From: Micromonospora sp. WMMD1128
GTDB lineage: Bacteria; Actinomycetota; Actinomycetes; Mycobacteriales; Micromonosporaceae
Assembly (NCBI RefSeq): GCF_027497235.1
Contig: NZ_CP114902.1
Span: 2,555,501 to 2,619,500 of the forward strand
Length of the DNA stretch: 64,000 nt
Direction: 5' to 3'
The notes under the pieces are model-generated. The model was not told the origin of the DNA. It worked only from the letters and a program-made list of their open reading frames with translations, and did not search any database. This document shows positions 17,278-30,416 of the stretch, piece by piece; the stretch's first letter is position 1, and the number at the start of each line of letters is the position of its first letter. A program made the position numbers and the translations under genes.

Positions 17278-18741
17278 TCAGCTGCCGGCCGGGGCGGGCG
17301 AGACCGGGACCGCCGGGCGGCGGCGACGTTGGCGCAACCCGACCACGGCGTCGATGATGAGGAAGCCGAGCAGCGGGCCACCGAACCACGGCAGCGCCCA
17401 GCCGAGCGCCACCACGACCGGCACGCCGACAAGCAGCGCCCACCAGCGCAGCCCGCGTACCGCCCCGCGGGCCGGCGGCGCGCCAAGCGGCGCGCGGCGG
17501 TCGGCGCGGGTGGGTCGGCGCTGCCACCACATCCGGTAGCCCCAGACGACGACGCAGAGCAGGCCGAGCGCGAGCGCGGCGAGCAGGATCTGGTTCACCG
17601 GCCCGAACAGCCGGCCCATGTGCGCCTGGATGCCGAGCTTGCTGAGCTTCGCCAGCACCGGCCAGTCGGCGAAGTCACTGCGCGCGGTCACCGTCCCGGT
17701 GGCCGGGTCGACCGCGACCCGGTCGTACCCGACCGGCCACCTGTCGTCGGTCTGGGCGACCGTCCACGCCGCGCCGGCCTCGCCGGGCGGGGTGATCGCG
17801 ACCGGGCCGGACAGGCCGGCGGCGCGGGCGCCGCCGAGCACCCGGTCGTACGTCGCCGGGTCCGTCGCCGTCGCGGTGGCCGCCCCGCCGTGCTGGTGCT
17901 CGCCACCGCCGGTGGCCGGCGGCGCGCCGGCGAGCGCGGTGGAGATCTCCGGGGTACGGGCCCGCAGCGCGTCCAGCCCGGCGCCGAAGTTCGCCCCGGC
18001 GTAGCGGGACCAGGTCAGGCCGGTGGCGGAGAGGAAAAGCAGGCCGACGGCGAGCCACACACCGGTGGTGGCGTGCCAGCCCCGGGTCCGGCGCACGCCC
18101 CGGGCGGCGGACAGGTCGGGCACGAGCAGGTGCCGGGCCCGGGACCGGCCCGCCGCGCGCCGGCGCCACCACAGCACCACGCCGCCGAGCGCCAGCACCC
18201 ACAGCCAGCTCGCCGCGATCTCCGAGTAGTGCCGCCCGACCGCGCCCAGGTGCAGGTTGCGGTGCAGGTCGTCGAGCCAGGTCGTGGCCGGCGTCGAACC
18301 GAACCAGGTGGTCAACCCGCCGGACACCCGAGCGGTGTACGGGTCGACGTAGACGGTGTGCTGCCGGTCGCCGAGGTCGTCCCGGGCGAAGACCACGCGG
18401 GTGGTCCGGTCGCCGTCGCCGGGCTGCACCTCGGTGAGCGTGCCGTCGGGGTGCGCGGCGCGGGCGGCGGCGATCTGCTCGGCGAGCGGCCGGGGCTGCC
18501 CGCCGACGGTCGAGACGGTGAGCTTGTCGCCGTAGAGCGCGTCGTCGAGCTGCGGGGTGAGCGTGTAGGCCAGCCCGGTGAGCGCGGCGACCAGCAGGAA
18601 CGGCGCGACCAGGACGCCGGCGTAGAAGTGCAGGCGGGTCAGCAGCGCCACCGCCGCGGATCGGCGCGCCGGCCGGACGGGACCGGCCGGGGTGGTGGAT
18701 GAGTCCGGCGCGCGGTCGCCGGGCAGTTCGGTCACGGACAT
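17278..18741 (-). CDS. PepSY-associated TM-helix membrane protein
   Basis: 487 residues. The first helix (HFYAGVLVAPFLLVAALTGLAYTLTP) opens a PepSY_TM domain; HRNLHLGAVGRHYSEIAASWLWVLALGGVVLWW follows, with histidines typical of the PiuB/iron- or copper-reductase-like group. A periplasmic-facing loop contains EHQHGG, a possible metal ligand, and further helices follow (NQILLAALALGLLCVVVWGY). The ATG at 18741 has GGAG 10 bp upstream. It ends the copper gene set and may help metal reduction or uptake at the membrane. The exact function is not known. Confidence 0.8.
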   Translation of the reverse strand: MSVTELPGDRAPDSSTTPAGPVRPARRSAAVALLTRLHFYAGVLVAPFLLVAALTGLAYTLTPQLDDALYGDKLTVSTVGGQPRPLAEQIAAARAAHPDGTLTEVQPGDGDRTTRVVFARDDLGDRQHTVYVDPYTARVSGGLTTWFGSTPATTWLDDLHRNLHLGAVGRHYSEIAASWLWVLALGGVVLWWRRRAAGRSRARHLLVPDLSAARGVRRTRGWHATTGVWLAVGLLFLSATGLTWSRYAGANFGAGLDALRARTPEISTALAGAPPATGGGEHQHGGAATATATDPATYDRVLGGARAAGLSGPVAITPPGEAGAAWTVAQTDDRWPVGYDRVAVDPATGTVTARSDFADWPVLAKLSKLGIQAHMGRLFGPVNQILLAALALGLLCVVVWGYRMWWQRRPTRADRRAPLGAPPARGAVRGLRWWALLVGVPVVVALGWALPWFGGPLLGFLIIDAVVGLRQRRRRPAVPVSPAPAGS

Positions 18742-18880
18742 CTGGGCAACTCCGATCGGGAAAAAGGAATTGGGGTACGGGCCGGCCCGCTGCCCGTCGA
18801 GCCGTGCCGTGGTGCGCGGTTGCCGCCTCCCGGTGGAATGGTCGGCCCGCGCCGGGCGGAAGTTCCCGCCGATGTCCCGA

Positions 18881-21160
18881 TCAGTTCCGGTCGTCACCGC
18901 GGGCGGTGGCGGCCAGGAACGCGTTGTACCGGGCCAGGTCGTCGTCCTCGCCGGTCGCCTCGGCCCGGTCGGCGGCCCGGTCGACCCGGCGCTGCTCGCG
19001 CTGGTCGGCCCGGATCCACTGCCGGACCAGCAGGACCATCACGACGGCGGCGGGGATCTCACCGAACGCCCAGGCGATGCCCGCGCCCAGCTTCTGGTCC
19101 GTCAGCAGCGACGACGCCCAGTCCGGGTGGACGCCGAGATACCAGTCCGGGGCGATGACGGTGGTGGTCTGCATGAGCGCCAGGCCGAAGAAGCCGTGCG
19201 CCATCATCGCGGCCAGGTGCAGGAGCACCAGGATCGGGTGGGGGAGCCGGGGCCGCCCCGGATCGATGCCGATGAGCACCCAGAACAGCAGGTAACCGGA
19301 GAGCACGAAGTGACCCAGCATGGCCAGGTGGCCGAGGTGGGACCGCATCAGCGTGCCGAGCAGGTCGCTGAAGTAGAGGCCGAACAGCCCGGCCACGTAG
19401 ACGCCGAGCGCCACCAGCGGATGGGTGAGCAGCCGGGTCACCCGGCTGTGCAGGGCGCGCAGCAACCACTCCCGGGCGCCGCGTACCCCCGGCTCGGTCG
19501 GGCGGCGCAGCGCCCGCAGGGCGAGCGTCACCGGGGCGCCACCGACCAGCAGCACCGGCACCACCATGGACAGCACCATGTGCTGGGCCATGTGCGCGCT
19601 GAACAGCACGTAGGCGTAGCGGGCGAAGCCGAGGCCGGTGGCGGCGGCCAGCACCAGCAGGCCACCGATCCAGCTCGCGGTGCGGGCCACCGGCCAGTGG
19701 TGCCCGCCCCGGCGCAGCCGGCGCACCCCGGCCAGGTAGCCGCCGACGCCGACCACGGTCACGGTCAGGAAGAAGAGGTCGGGCAGCGGTTGCCCGAGCA
19801 GGTGCGCCGCGGTGGGCGCGGCCGGCATCGCGAACCCGAGCACCGCGGTCACCGGGTCGGCGTCCGCCGGCTCCACCACCGGCGTCGGGCTGCGGGACAA
19901 CGCCACCGCCAGGCCGATCGTGGCGGCGAAGACGACGAGTTCCCCGGCGGCCAGGCGGATGAACGCGCCGCGTCGCCCGGCGGCCAGGTCCGGCAGGGTA
20001 CGCCGCCGGTGCGCGGCGCCGAGCAGGCCGAGCAGTACGAGCGCGGCAAGCTTGCCGAGCACCAGCGCGCCGTACCCGGACCGCCAGAGCTGGTCGACGG
20101 TGCCGAGGCGCACCGCGGCGTTCGCCAGCCCGCTGACCGCGACGGTCCCGAAGCAGGCGAGCGCGAGCCGGCTGTAGCGCGCGGCGGCCCCGGGCAGGTG
20201 CCGGCTGCGCCTGATGGTCAGCAGCGCGGCCAGGCCGCCGGCCCACAGCGCGGCGGCGAGCACGTGCAGGGCCAGGCTGGACACCGCGATCTGGTGGTTG
20301 CCCGCCCCGGCGGCGTGCCCGGTCAACGCCGGCGGCAGCAGCCCGACCAGCGCGAGCGCCGACACCAGCGCGGCCGTCCGGCGGGACACGCCGACCCGGG
20401 CCGCCACCGCCACCACCGCCGCCAGGCCCGCCTGCACCAGCAGCGACTGCCCCTGCGAGATGTCCGTGCCGAAACTGACCACGCTCGCCGTGCCGAGCCG
20501 GTCCAGGGGTACGCCGAGCAGGTCGGAAACGGTGAGCACCAGCAACGCCAGGGCCGCCACCGCCCAGCCGGCCGCCGCCAGCCCGGCGCGGCGCAGCAGC
20601 AGCCAGCCGTGCGCGGACACGCTCGTACCGTCGCCCGGCAGCAGGAACGCGGCAGTCACCGCGAACCCGACGGTGAGCGTGGCCAGCCCGTCGACGAGCA
20701 GCCGGACCGGCGGCAGGGCCCAGGTGGTGACCGGCCCGGGGTCGGGCAGACCGGGGATCGCGGCGGCGAGCGCGCCGCCGGCCCGCAGCGCGAGCAGCAG
20801 TACGGCCACCGCCGAGCCGACCGCCACCAGCCCGACGAGCCAGCCGCCGACCGGCCCCGTCCCACCACCTGCCCCCGGTCGGGCGGTCGTCCTTCCGGCC
20901 GTTCCCGGTCCGGCCGTTCCCGGTCCGATCGATCCTGGTTCGGTCGGTCCCGGTCCGGCGGTCGCCGGTTCGGTCGGTCCCGGTTCGGCGGTCGCCGGTC
21001 CGGTCGGTCCCGGTTCGTTCGGTCCCAGTTCGGCGGTCGCCGGTCCGGCCGGTCCTGGTCCGGCGGTCGCCGGTTCGGCAGCAAGCGCCTCGGCGAGGAC
21101 CGTTTCGGCCCGGTCGGACCGTTCGGGGGACTGCGGGGACGATGACGTGGGCTGGTGCAC
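18881..21160 (-). CDS. CopD-CtaG fusion membrane protein
   Basis: 759 residues. After a low-complexity N-terminal tail (PATAEPGPTEP-type repeats, residues ~28-100) come ~8 helices of a CopD copper-resistance domain (LAALWAGGLAALLTIRR). A CtaG/cytochrome-c-oxidase assembly factor domain follows (AHMAQHMVLSMVVPVLLVGGAP, HFVLSGYLLFWVLIGIDP, HLAAMMAHGFFGLALM). Histidines in the helices are likely copper ligands. The start is GTG at 21160 with a weak ribosome site. It lies 53 bp after copC and probably imports or delivers copper for cuproenzyme assembly. The fusion is frequent in actinobacteria. Confidence 0.85.
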   Translation of the reverse strand: MHQPTSSSPQSPERSDRAETVLAEALAAEPATAGPGPAGPATAELGPNEPGPTGPATAEPGPTEPATAGPGPTEPGSIGPGTAGPGTAGRTTARPGAGGGTGPVGGWLVGLVAVGSAVAVLLLALRAGGALAAAIPGLPDPGPVTTWALPPVRLLVDGLATLTVGFAVTAAFLLPGDGTSVSAHGWLLLRRAGLAAAGWAVAALALLVLTVSDLLGVPLDRLGTASVVSFGTDISQGQSLLVQAGLAAVVAVAARVGVSRRTAALVSALALVGLLPPALTGHAAGAGNHQIAVSSLALHVLAAALWAGGLAALLTIRRSRHLPGAAARYSRLALACFGTVAVSGLANAAVRLGTVDQLWRSGYGALVLGKLAALVLLGLLGAAHRRRTLPDLAAGRRGAFIRLAAGELVVFAATIGLAVALSRSPTPVVEPADADPVTAVLGFAMPAAPTAAHLLGQPLPDLFFLTVTVVGVGGYLAGVRRLRRGGHHWPVARTASWIGGLLVLAAATGLGFARYAYVLFSAHMAQHMVLSMVVPVLLVGGAPVTLALRALRRPTEPGVRGAREWLLRALHSRVTRLLTHPLVALGVYVAGLFGLYFSDLLGTLMRSHLGHLAMLGHFVLSGYLLFWVLIGIDPGRPRLPHPILVLLHLAAMMAHGFFGLALMQTTTVIAPDWYLGVHPDWASSLLTDQKLGAGIAWAFGEIPAAVVMVLLVRQWIRADQREQRRVDRAADRAEATGEDDDLARYNAFLAATARGDDRN
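20878..21090 (-). repeat. Degenerate 15/30-bp tandem repeats in the copD-ctaG 5' end
   Basis: Units such as ggttcggtcggtcccggttc recur about a dozen times with small changes. They encode the Pro/Gly/Thr/Glu-rich tail of the CopD-CtaG protein. The repeats remain in frame, suggesting a length-variable cytoplasmic extension. Confidence 0.7.
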
Positions 21161-21213
21161 GGTGCGGAACCTGGTTTCGGATCGGTCGGCCGGGGGCGGC
21201 CCGGCCTCGGTGT

Positions 21214-21861
21214 TCAGGAGGCGCGGCGACGCCGGAGCAGCAGCACGACCGCGCCGGCCAGGGCCAGGGCGACGAGCACCCCACCGGCCAGCAGGACCAC
21301 CGGCGGGCCGTCCCCGGCGTCACCGCCGGACATCGGGCTCCCCGCCGCGTCGACGCCGCTCGCGCGCGCCCCGGACGCGGCCGGCTCCCCGCCGGGCCCG
21401 GACGCGCCAGGCGCTCCGGAAGCCCCGGACCCGCCCGGCACCGCCGGCGGCGTGGGCGCGGCCGGGTCGGCGACCGTGAAGCGGTACGACCCCTGCACCG
21501 GGTGGCCGTCGGCGGAGACCACCCGGTAGGCGACCGTGTAGGCGCCGTTGGGCAGCGGCCCGTCGATGGTGACGCGGCCCGCCGTACCGTCCACGGTGGG
21601 CGCGCCGGTGGGCACCTTCCGCCCGTCGGCGTTGCTGAGCACGATGGTGGTGAACTCCGGGTTCAGCCGTTGCGCGAACCGCAGCGTGACAGTGGTCGGC
21701 GCGGCGGTCAGCCGGGCGTCCTGGGCCGGCGTGGCGGCCTGCAACGAGTTGTGCGCCGCGGCGGGCGCGGCGGGCGCCAGCAGCAGCGCGGTGAGCACCA
21801 CCGCGAGGGTGGCGACGGTACGGGTACGCATGTCGGACCGGGCCTTCCGGGTCGTCGTCAT
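21214..21861 (-). CDS. copC: CopC-domain periplasmic copper-binding protein with C-terminal anchor
   Basis: 215 residues. A signal peptide (VATLAVVLTALLLAPAAPAAA) ends just before HNSLQAATPAQDARL, placing the Cu(II)-binding His at the mature N-terminus. The conserved SADGHPVQGSYRFTV strand holds the second histidine. A Gly/Ala/Ser/Pro linker follows, then a C-terminal transmembrane helix (VVLLAGGVLVALALAGAVVLLL) and RRRR anchor. The ATG overlaps the DyP gene stop (ATGA). It should hand copper to the CopD domain encoded next. Confidence 0.92.
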   Translation of the reverse strand: MTTTRKARSDMRTRTVATLAVVLTALLLAPAAPAAAHNSLQAATPAQDARLTAAPTTVTLRFAQRLNPEFTTIVLSNADGRKVPTGAPTVDGTAGRVTIDGPLPNGAYTVAYRVVSADGHPVQGSYRFTVADPAAPTPPAVPGGSGASGAPGASGPGGEPAASGARASGVDAAGSPMSGGDAGDGPPVVLLAGGVLVALALAGAVVLLLRRRRAS

Positions 21862-23087
21862 CCGAGCACCTGCTGGCCGATCCAGCCGCCCTCCGGGCAG
21901 CCGGGCGGTACGGCGAACACGGCGGAGCCGATCGGGGTGGTCCACTCGTTGAGCAGGTCCCGTTCGGCCAGCCGGCGCTGGATGGGCAGATACTGGCGGG
22001 CGATGTCGGCCTGGTACGCGGCGAAGACCAGCCCGCTGTCCGCCTGCCCGTCGGCGGTCGGCACGCCGTCGTAGTTGTAGGGCCGGCGCAGGATCTTCTG
22101 CCGGTCGTCGGTGACATGCGCCCGGGTCAGGTGCGAGAAGTCCGGGATGACGGTGAGCCCGTCCGCGCCGAGCGCGGCGAAGTCCGGCTCGTCGTGCTCG
22201 GCGACGCCGGTCAGCGGTGCGCCGGTGTCCAGCCGCCGGCCCACCGCGACCTCCCGGTCGGTGCGGCCGAGCAGGTCCCAGGTCTCCAGGTTCATGCTGA
22301 TCCGCCGCACCACGAGGGTGGTGGAGTCGCGCAGCCAGTCCGGCCCGTCGGTGACCCACACGGCGGTGTCCGACGGCGTGCCCGGCTTCGGGTTGGCGGT
22401 GCCGTCGAGCTGCCCGAACAGGTTCCGCTGGGTGCGGCCCGGTTCGGCGCCGGCGGCCCGCCGGAAACCCTGCTGCACCCAGCGCACGGTGGCGAACGGG
22501 CGGCTGTCCTTGACCAGGACGCGCTGGGCGTGGGCGACGGTGAGCGGGTCGTCGGCGCAGATCTGGAGCAGCAGGTCCCCACCCGACCAGCGCGGTTGCA
22601 GCCGGTCCACGCGGAACGCCGGCAGTTCGGCCACGGACGGCGGCCGGCGGTCGGCGCGCCCGGCGGCGGCGTAGAGGCCGGGGCCGAAGCCGAACGTGAC
22701 GGTCAGCCGGGCCGGCAGCAGGCCGAGTTCCGGTTCGGTGTCGGCGAGCGCCGGCCGGCCCTGGGTGAGCCGGGCGGCGTCGTCGGAGAGCAGCCGCAGC
22801 ATCCGCCCGAGCGCGGCCCGGTCGGTGCCGGGCTTCAGGGTGAACGCCACGAACGCGGCGTGCGCCTGTGGCTCGGTGGTCACGCCGGACTGCCGGGCGC
22901 CGTGGAACGGCTCGACCGCGTCACCGACCCGGGCGACCGGAACCGGCTCCGGGCGTACCCCGGGATCGGCGGGACCGGCGGCGGCGACCGCGCCGGCGCC
23001 GGCCAGCGCGCCCCCGACGGTGAGCGCGCCGCCGGCGAGCAGGCCGCGCCTGCTCACCGGGCGGCCCGTGGCGGAGCCCTCGGTCAT
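21858..23087 (-). CDS. Tat-exported DyP-type heme peroxidase
   Basis: 409 residues from ATG 23087. The N-terminus carries a Tat signal (SRRGLLAGGALTVGGALAGAGA). The DyP domain shows the heme-site motif FGQLDGTANPKPG (GxxDG) and MNLETWDLLGRTDRE with downstream Arg and His residues (EHDEPDFAAL, DFSHLTRAHV). DyP peroxidases oxidise substrates with H2O2; in Streptomyces lividans the related DtpA is encoded with a PCuAC-like protein and works in copper-radical oxidase maturation. An in-frame ATG at 23258, overlapping the PCuAC stop, would add three 19-residue repeats. I prefer 23087 because the Tat signal then sits at the N-terminus. Confidence 0.88.
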   Translation of the reverse strand: MTEGSATGRPVSRRGLLAGGALTVGGALAGAGAVAAAGPADPGVRPEPVPVARVGDAVEPFHGARQSGVTTEPQAHAAFVAFTLKPGTDRAALGRMLRLLSDDAARLTQGRPALADTEPELGLLPARLTVTFGFGPGLYAAAGRADRRPPSVAELPAFRVDRLQPRWSGGDLLLQICADDPLTVAHAQRVLVKDSRPFATVRWVQQGFRRAAGAEPGRTQRNLFGQLDGTANPKPGTPSDTAVWVTDGPDWLRDSTTLVVRRISMNLETWDLLGRTDREVAVGRRLDTGAPLTGVAEHDEPDFAALGADGLTVIPDFSHLTRAHVTDDRQKILRRPYNYDGVPTADGQADSGLVFAAYQADIARQYLPIQRRLAERDLLNEWTTPIGSAVFAVPPGCPEGGWIGQQVLG

Positions 23088-23258
23088 GCGGGGCTGGTTG
23101 GGCATGCCCTCACGGCCCTCGCTGCGCTCGGTGCGTTCGGTCATGCGGGGCTGGTTGGGCATGCCGTCACGGCCCTCGCTGCGCTCGGTGCGTTCGGTCA
23201 TGCCGTGCCGGTTGGGCATGCCCTCACGGCCCTCGCTGCGCTCGGTGCGTTCGGTCAT
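23088..23258 (-). repeat. Three 57-bp in-frame tandem repeats carrying start codons
   Basis: Three nearly identical 57-bp units encode a 19-residue block starting MTERTERSEG. Each unit holds an ATGACCGA start-like segment, the last being the DyP start, and the first ATG overlaps the PCuAC stop. They either extend the DyP N-terminus or form a repeated translation-initiation region. Confidence 0.85.
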
Positions 23259-23845
23259 GCCGTGGGGCTCATGCTCATCTCCGGCATCGGGGAGTCGCCG
23301 TGGCCGGGGGCGTAGGACTCCTGGGCGCCGGTGAACGGCTTCGCCACGGCGGTGAACGTCTGGGTGCGGCCGTCGGCGAAGGTGAGCGTGAAGCTGAGTT
23401 CGTCGCCTGCCTGCACCGGCTTGGCGATGTTCATCAGCATCAGGTGGTCGCCGCCGGGCTCCAGCGTGGCGCGGGAGTGGGCCTTGACCACGATGCCGCC
23501 CTCCTTGGGCTGCATGACCATCTTGCCGTCCTTCATGGTCATCTCGTGCAGCTCCATCGGGGAGACCTCGGTGGCCGCCTTGGTGATCGTCACATCCGCG
23601 TCGCCGTCGTTGACCAGGGTGCCGAACGCGGCGGTCATGCCCTTGTCGGCGGCCTTCACCCACGGGTCGCTGATGCCGAGCACCCCGGCCGCCGCGCTCG
23701 CCGAAGCCGAAGCCGAAGCCGTCGCCGACGGTGCGGCGGTGGTCGAGCCGTCGGCGGAGCCGCAGGCGGCGACGGACGCGGCCAGCAGGGCGGCGCCGAT
23801 CAGGGCCGCCGGGCGCCGGAGCCGGCCGCTGGTGGTGCTGGGCAT
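23255..23845 (-). CDS. PCu(A)C-type copper chaperone lipoprotein
   Basis: 196 residues. The N-terminus is a lipoprotein signal with lipobox LLAASVAAC, then an Ala/Ser-rich linker. The copper motif is present: ELHEMTMKDGKMVMQP and, downstream, DHLMLMN, matching the H(M)x10Mx21HxM pattern of DUF461/PCuAC chaperones that deliver Cu(I) to cytochrome oxidase CuA sites. The C-terminal tail is Met/His-rich (GHGDSPMPEMSMSP), another possible copper ligand. ATG 23845 follows GAGGGGAAA. It heads the copper operon. Confidence 0.92.
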   Translation of the reverse strand: MPSTTSGRLRRPAALIGAALLAASVAACGSADGSTTAAPSATASASASASAAAGVLGISDPWVKAADKGMTAAFGTLVNDGDADVTITKAATEVSPMELHEMTMKDGKMVMQPKEGGIVVKAHSRATLEPGGDHLMLMNIAKPVQAGDELSFTLTFADGRTQTFTAVAKPFTGAQESYAPGHGDSPMPEMSMSPTA

Positions 23846-23951
23846 GATGTTTCCCCTCGACGATGAGTCTTCATACCGTTGGTCGAGGTCGAGGGGCGGT
23901 TAGTTCCGCCCGGTGCGCTCGATCACCTCACGCACAGCCCGGCCGAGGTCC

Positions 23952-23991
23952 GGGTGCGTCTGTTGTCGCCCGGGCGACAACAGACGCACCC
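23952..23991. terminator. 40-bp perfect palindrome, possible terminator or binding site
   Basis: Two 20-bp arms (GGGTGCGTCTGTTGTCGCCC and its exact complement) meet without a loop. It lies 12 bp past the stop of the SCO5389-like gene and about 100 bp before the divergent side of the copper operon. A terminator for the minus-strand gene is the simplest reading. Confidence 0.7.
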
Positions 23992-24002
23992 AGAGCCGCC
24001 GG

Positions 24003-24395
24003 TCAGCAGTTGCGCAGCGTCGGTGACTGGTTGAGCAGTTGGCCGCGGCTGGAGGTGAAGCGGCGGTACGCCTCGGAGTCGGCGGCGGACGGCCGGAACG
24101 CGGCCACCCGGTGGCAGTTCTGGAACGCCAGCTTCACCCCGAAGTGGCGTTCCAGGCCGGCGCGGATCGCGTCGCTGGCGAGGGCGCGCAGCAGTTGCCC
24201 GCGCTCGGTCTCGCCCGGCGGCGGGACGAGGTTGTCGGTGAAGTCGGCGTCGGACGTCTCCAGGTCGGCGACCACCCGACTGACCGTCTCCCAGGCGTAC
24301 GGCAGGGAGTCGCGGACGCAGGTGACAAACGCCTCCTCGTCGATCGCGCCGGTCTCGGCGGCGTGCAGCAGGGCGGGCGGAACGGTGAGCGACAT
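24003..24395 (-). CDS. SCO5389-family conserved actinobacterial protein
   Basis: 130 residues, soluble, without a signal or membrane segment. I recognise it as the SCO5389 family from SLPYAWETVSRVVADL, PPPGETERGQLLRALASDAIRAGLERHFGV and FQNCHRVAAF. No biochemical function is known to me. ATG 24395 follows GGAGG. A palindrome resembling the Zur box lies 23 bp upstream, so zinc control is possible. Two conserved Cys and two His might bind a metal, but they are not in a recognised motif. Confidence 0.88.
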   Translation of the reverse strand: MSLTVPPALLHAAETGAIDEEAFVTCVRDSLPYAWETVSRVVADLETSDADFTDNLVPPPGETERGQLLRALASDAIRAGLERHFGVKLAFQNCHRVAAFRPSAADSEAYRRFTSSRGQLLNQSPTLRNC

Positions 24396-24417
24396 GGCGG
24401 TCCTCCACTACTCGGTA

Positions 24418-24434
24418 ATGGAAATCGTTTCCAT
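24418..24434. promoter_or_regulatory. Zur-box-like palindrome
   Basis: ATGGAAATCGTTTCCAT is a perfect 7-3-7 palindrome, 23 bp upstream of the SCO5389-family start codon. It agrees at most positions with the Streptomyces Zur consensus (TCATGAAAATCATTTTCA), differing mainly by symmetric G/C changes. Confidence 0.55.
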
Positions 24435-24493
24435 CTGTTGTGACGAGCACACCACGGGGACGGGGAGCGGTCAAGCACCGGCCCACGCCGAAA

Positions 24494-24521
24494 CGGCGGA
24501 CGGGCCAGGGCCCGTCCGCCG
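24494..24521 (-). terminator. Hairpin terminator of the acyl-CoA carboxylase gene
   Basis: A CGGCGGACGGGC stem with a short loop lies 19 bp downstream of the carboxylase stop codon on the minus strand. Confidence 0.7.
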
Positions 24522-24539
24522 CAGCGGTGTCAGCGGAGA

Positions 24540-30005
<5,466 letters not shown>

Positions 30006-30170
30006 GTGACCGTCCCCTTCGGTAGACCCACGGTGGAACGCCGGGTGGCGGCGATGCTCCGGCCTGCCTCACCTTTCCGTCTGCCAGCGGGCGGCGCCAT
30101 GCCGTAACCGCCGAACCGGAGCGGGGACCGTTGTAGGAACCGCACAAAACTTTTTAGCCAAAACGCGGAC

Positions 30171-30198
30171 GACGCCGGGCCCCAGCGGGTCCGGCGTC
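30171..30198 (-). terminator. Hairpin with T-run downstream of the 35-codon ORF
   Basis: GACGCCGGGCCC pairs with GGGTCCGGCGTC across a 4-nt loop (one G-T pair). On the minus strand GTTTT follows a few bases later. It lies 25 bp past the small ORF stop. Confidence 0.65.
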
Positions 30199-30222
30199 GC
30201 GCGGCGGTCGGGACGTACCGGT

Positions 30223-30330
30223 TCAGCCCGGGATCTCCCGAGGGTCGCGGCTGCGGGGGTACGTGTTCTTCTCCCCGATCGTGCCGTCCTGCTTCTTGAT
30301 CACGTGCTCGGTGCCACGGTCGGCCGCCAT
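30223..30330 (-). CDS. Small basic protein, 35 residues
   Basis: An ATG at 30330, preceded by GAGGGA, opens a 35-codon frame starting MAADRGTEHVIKKQDG and ending in a Pro/Arg-rich tail (YPRSRDPREIPG). It is rich in charged residues and has no signal or helix. A hairpin terminator follows its stop. The good ribosome site, compact unit and non-shadow position between two genes support a real gene; it resembles a small hypothetical protein common in actinobacteria, but I cannot assign a function. Confidence 0.6.
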   Translation of the reverse strand: MAADRGTEHVIKKQDGTIGEKNTYPRSRDPREIPG

Positions 30331-30416
30331 GTCCCTCGATCCGTGGTCGATGGGAAATGTCTGCCCCCGCGCGCGGTGGGCTAATCCTGCCTAGGCTCGA
30401 TCCGGAGGTGCCGAAG

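Noticed and set aside
18692..21145. 817-codon plus-strand frame with SGRSRSGRS-type repeats
   Set aside because: It is the complement of the CopD-CtaG gene and its repeat tail; membrane helices and copper motifs are on the minus strand.
23088..23258. Possible CRISPR-like array
   Set aside because: Units are directly adjacent, encode an in-frame peptide and have no spacers.
30146..30170. AT-rich TTTTGGCTAAAAAG segment upstream of the carboxylase as a FasR-like operator
   Set aside because: Only a vague resemblance to lipid-gene operators; it also serves as the T-run of the hairpin terminator.
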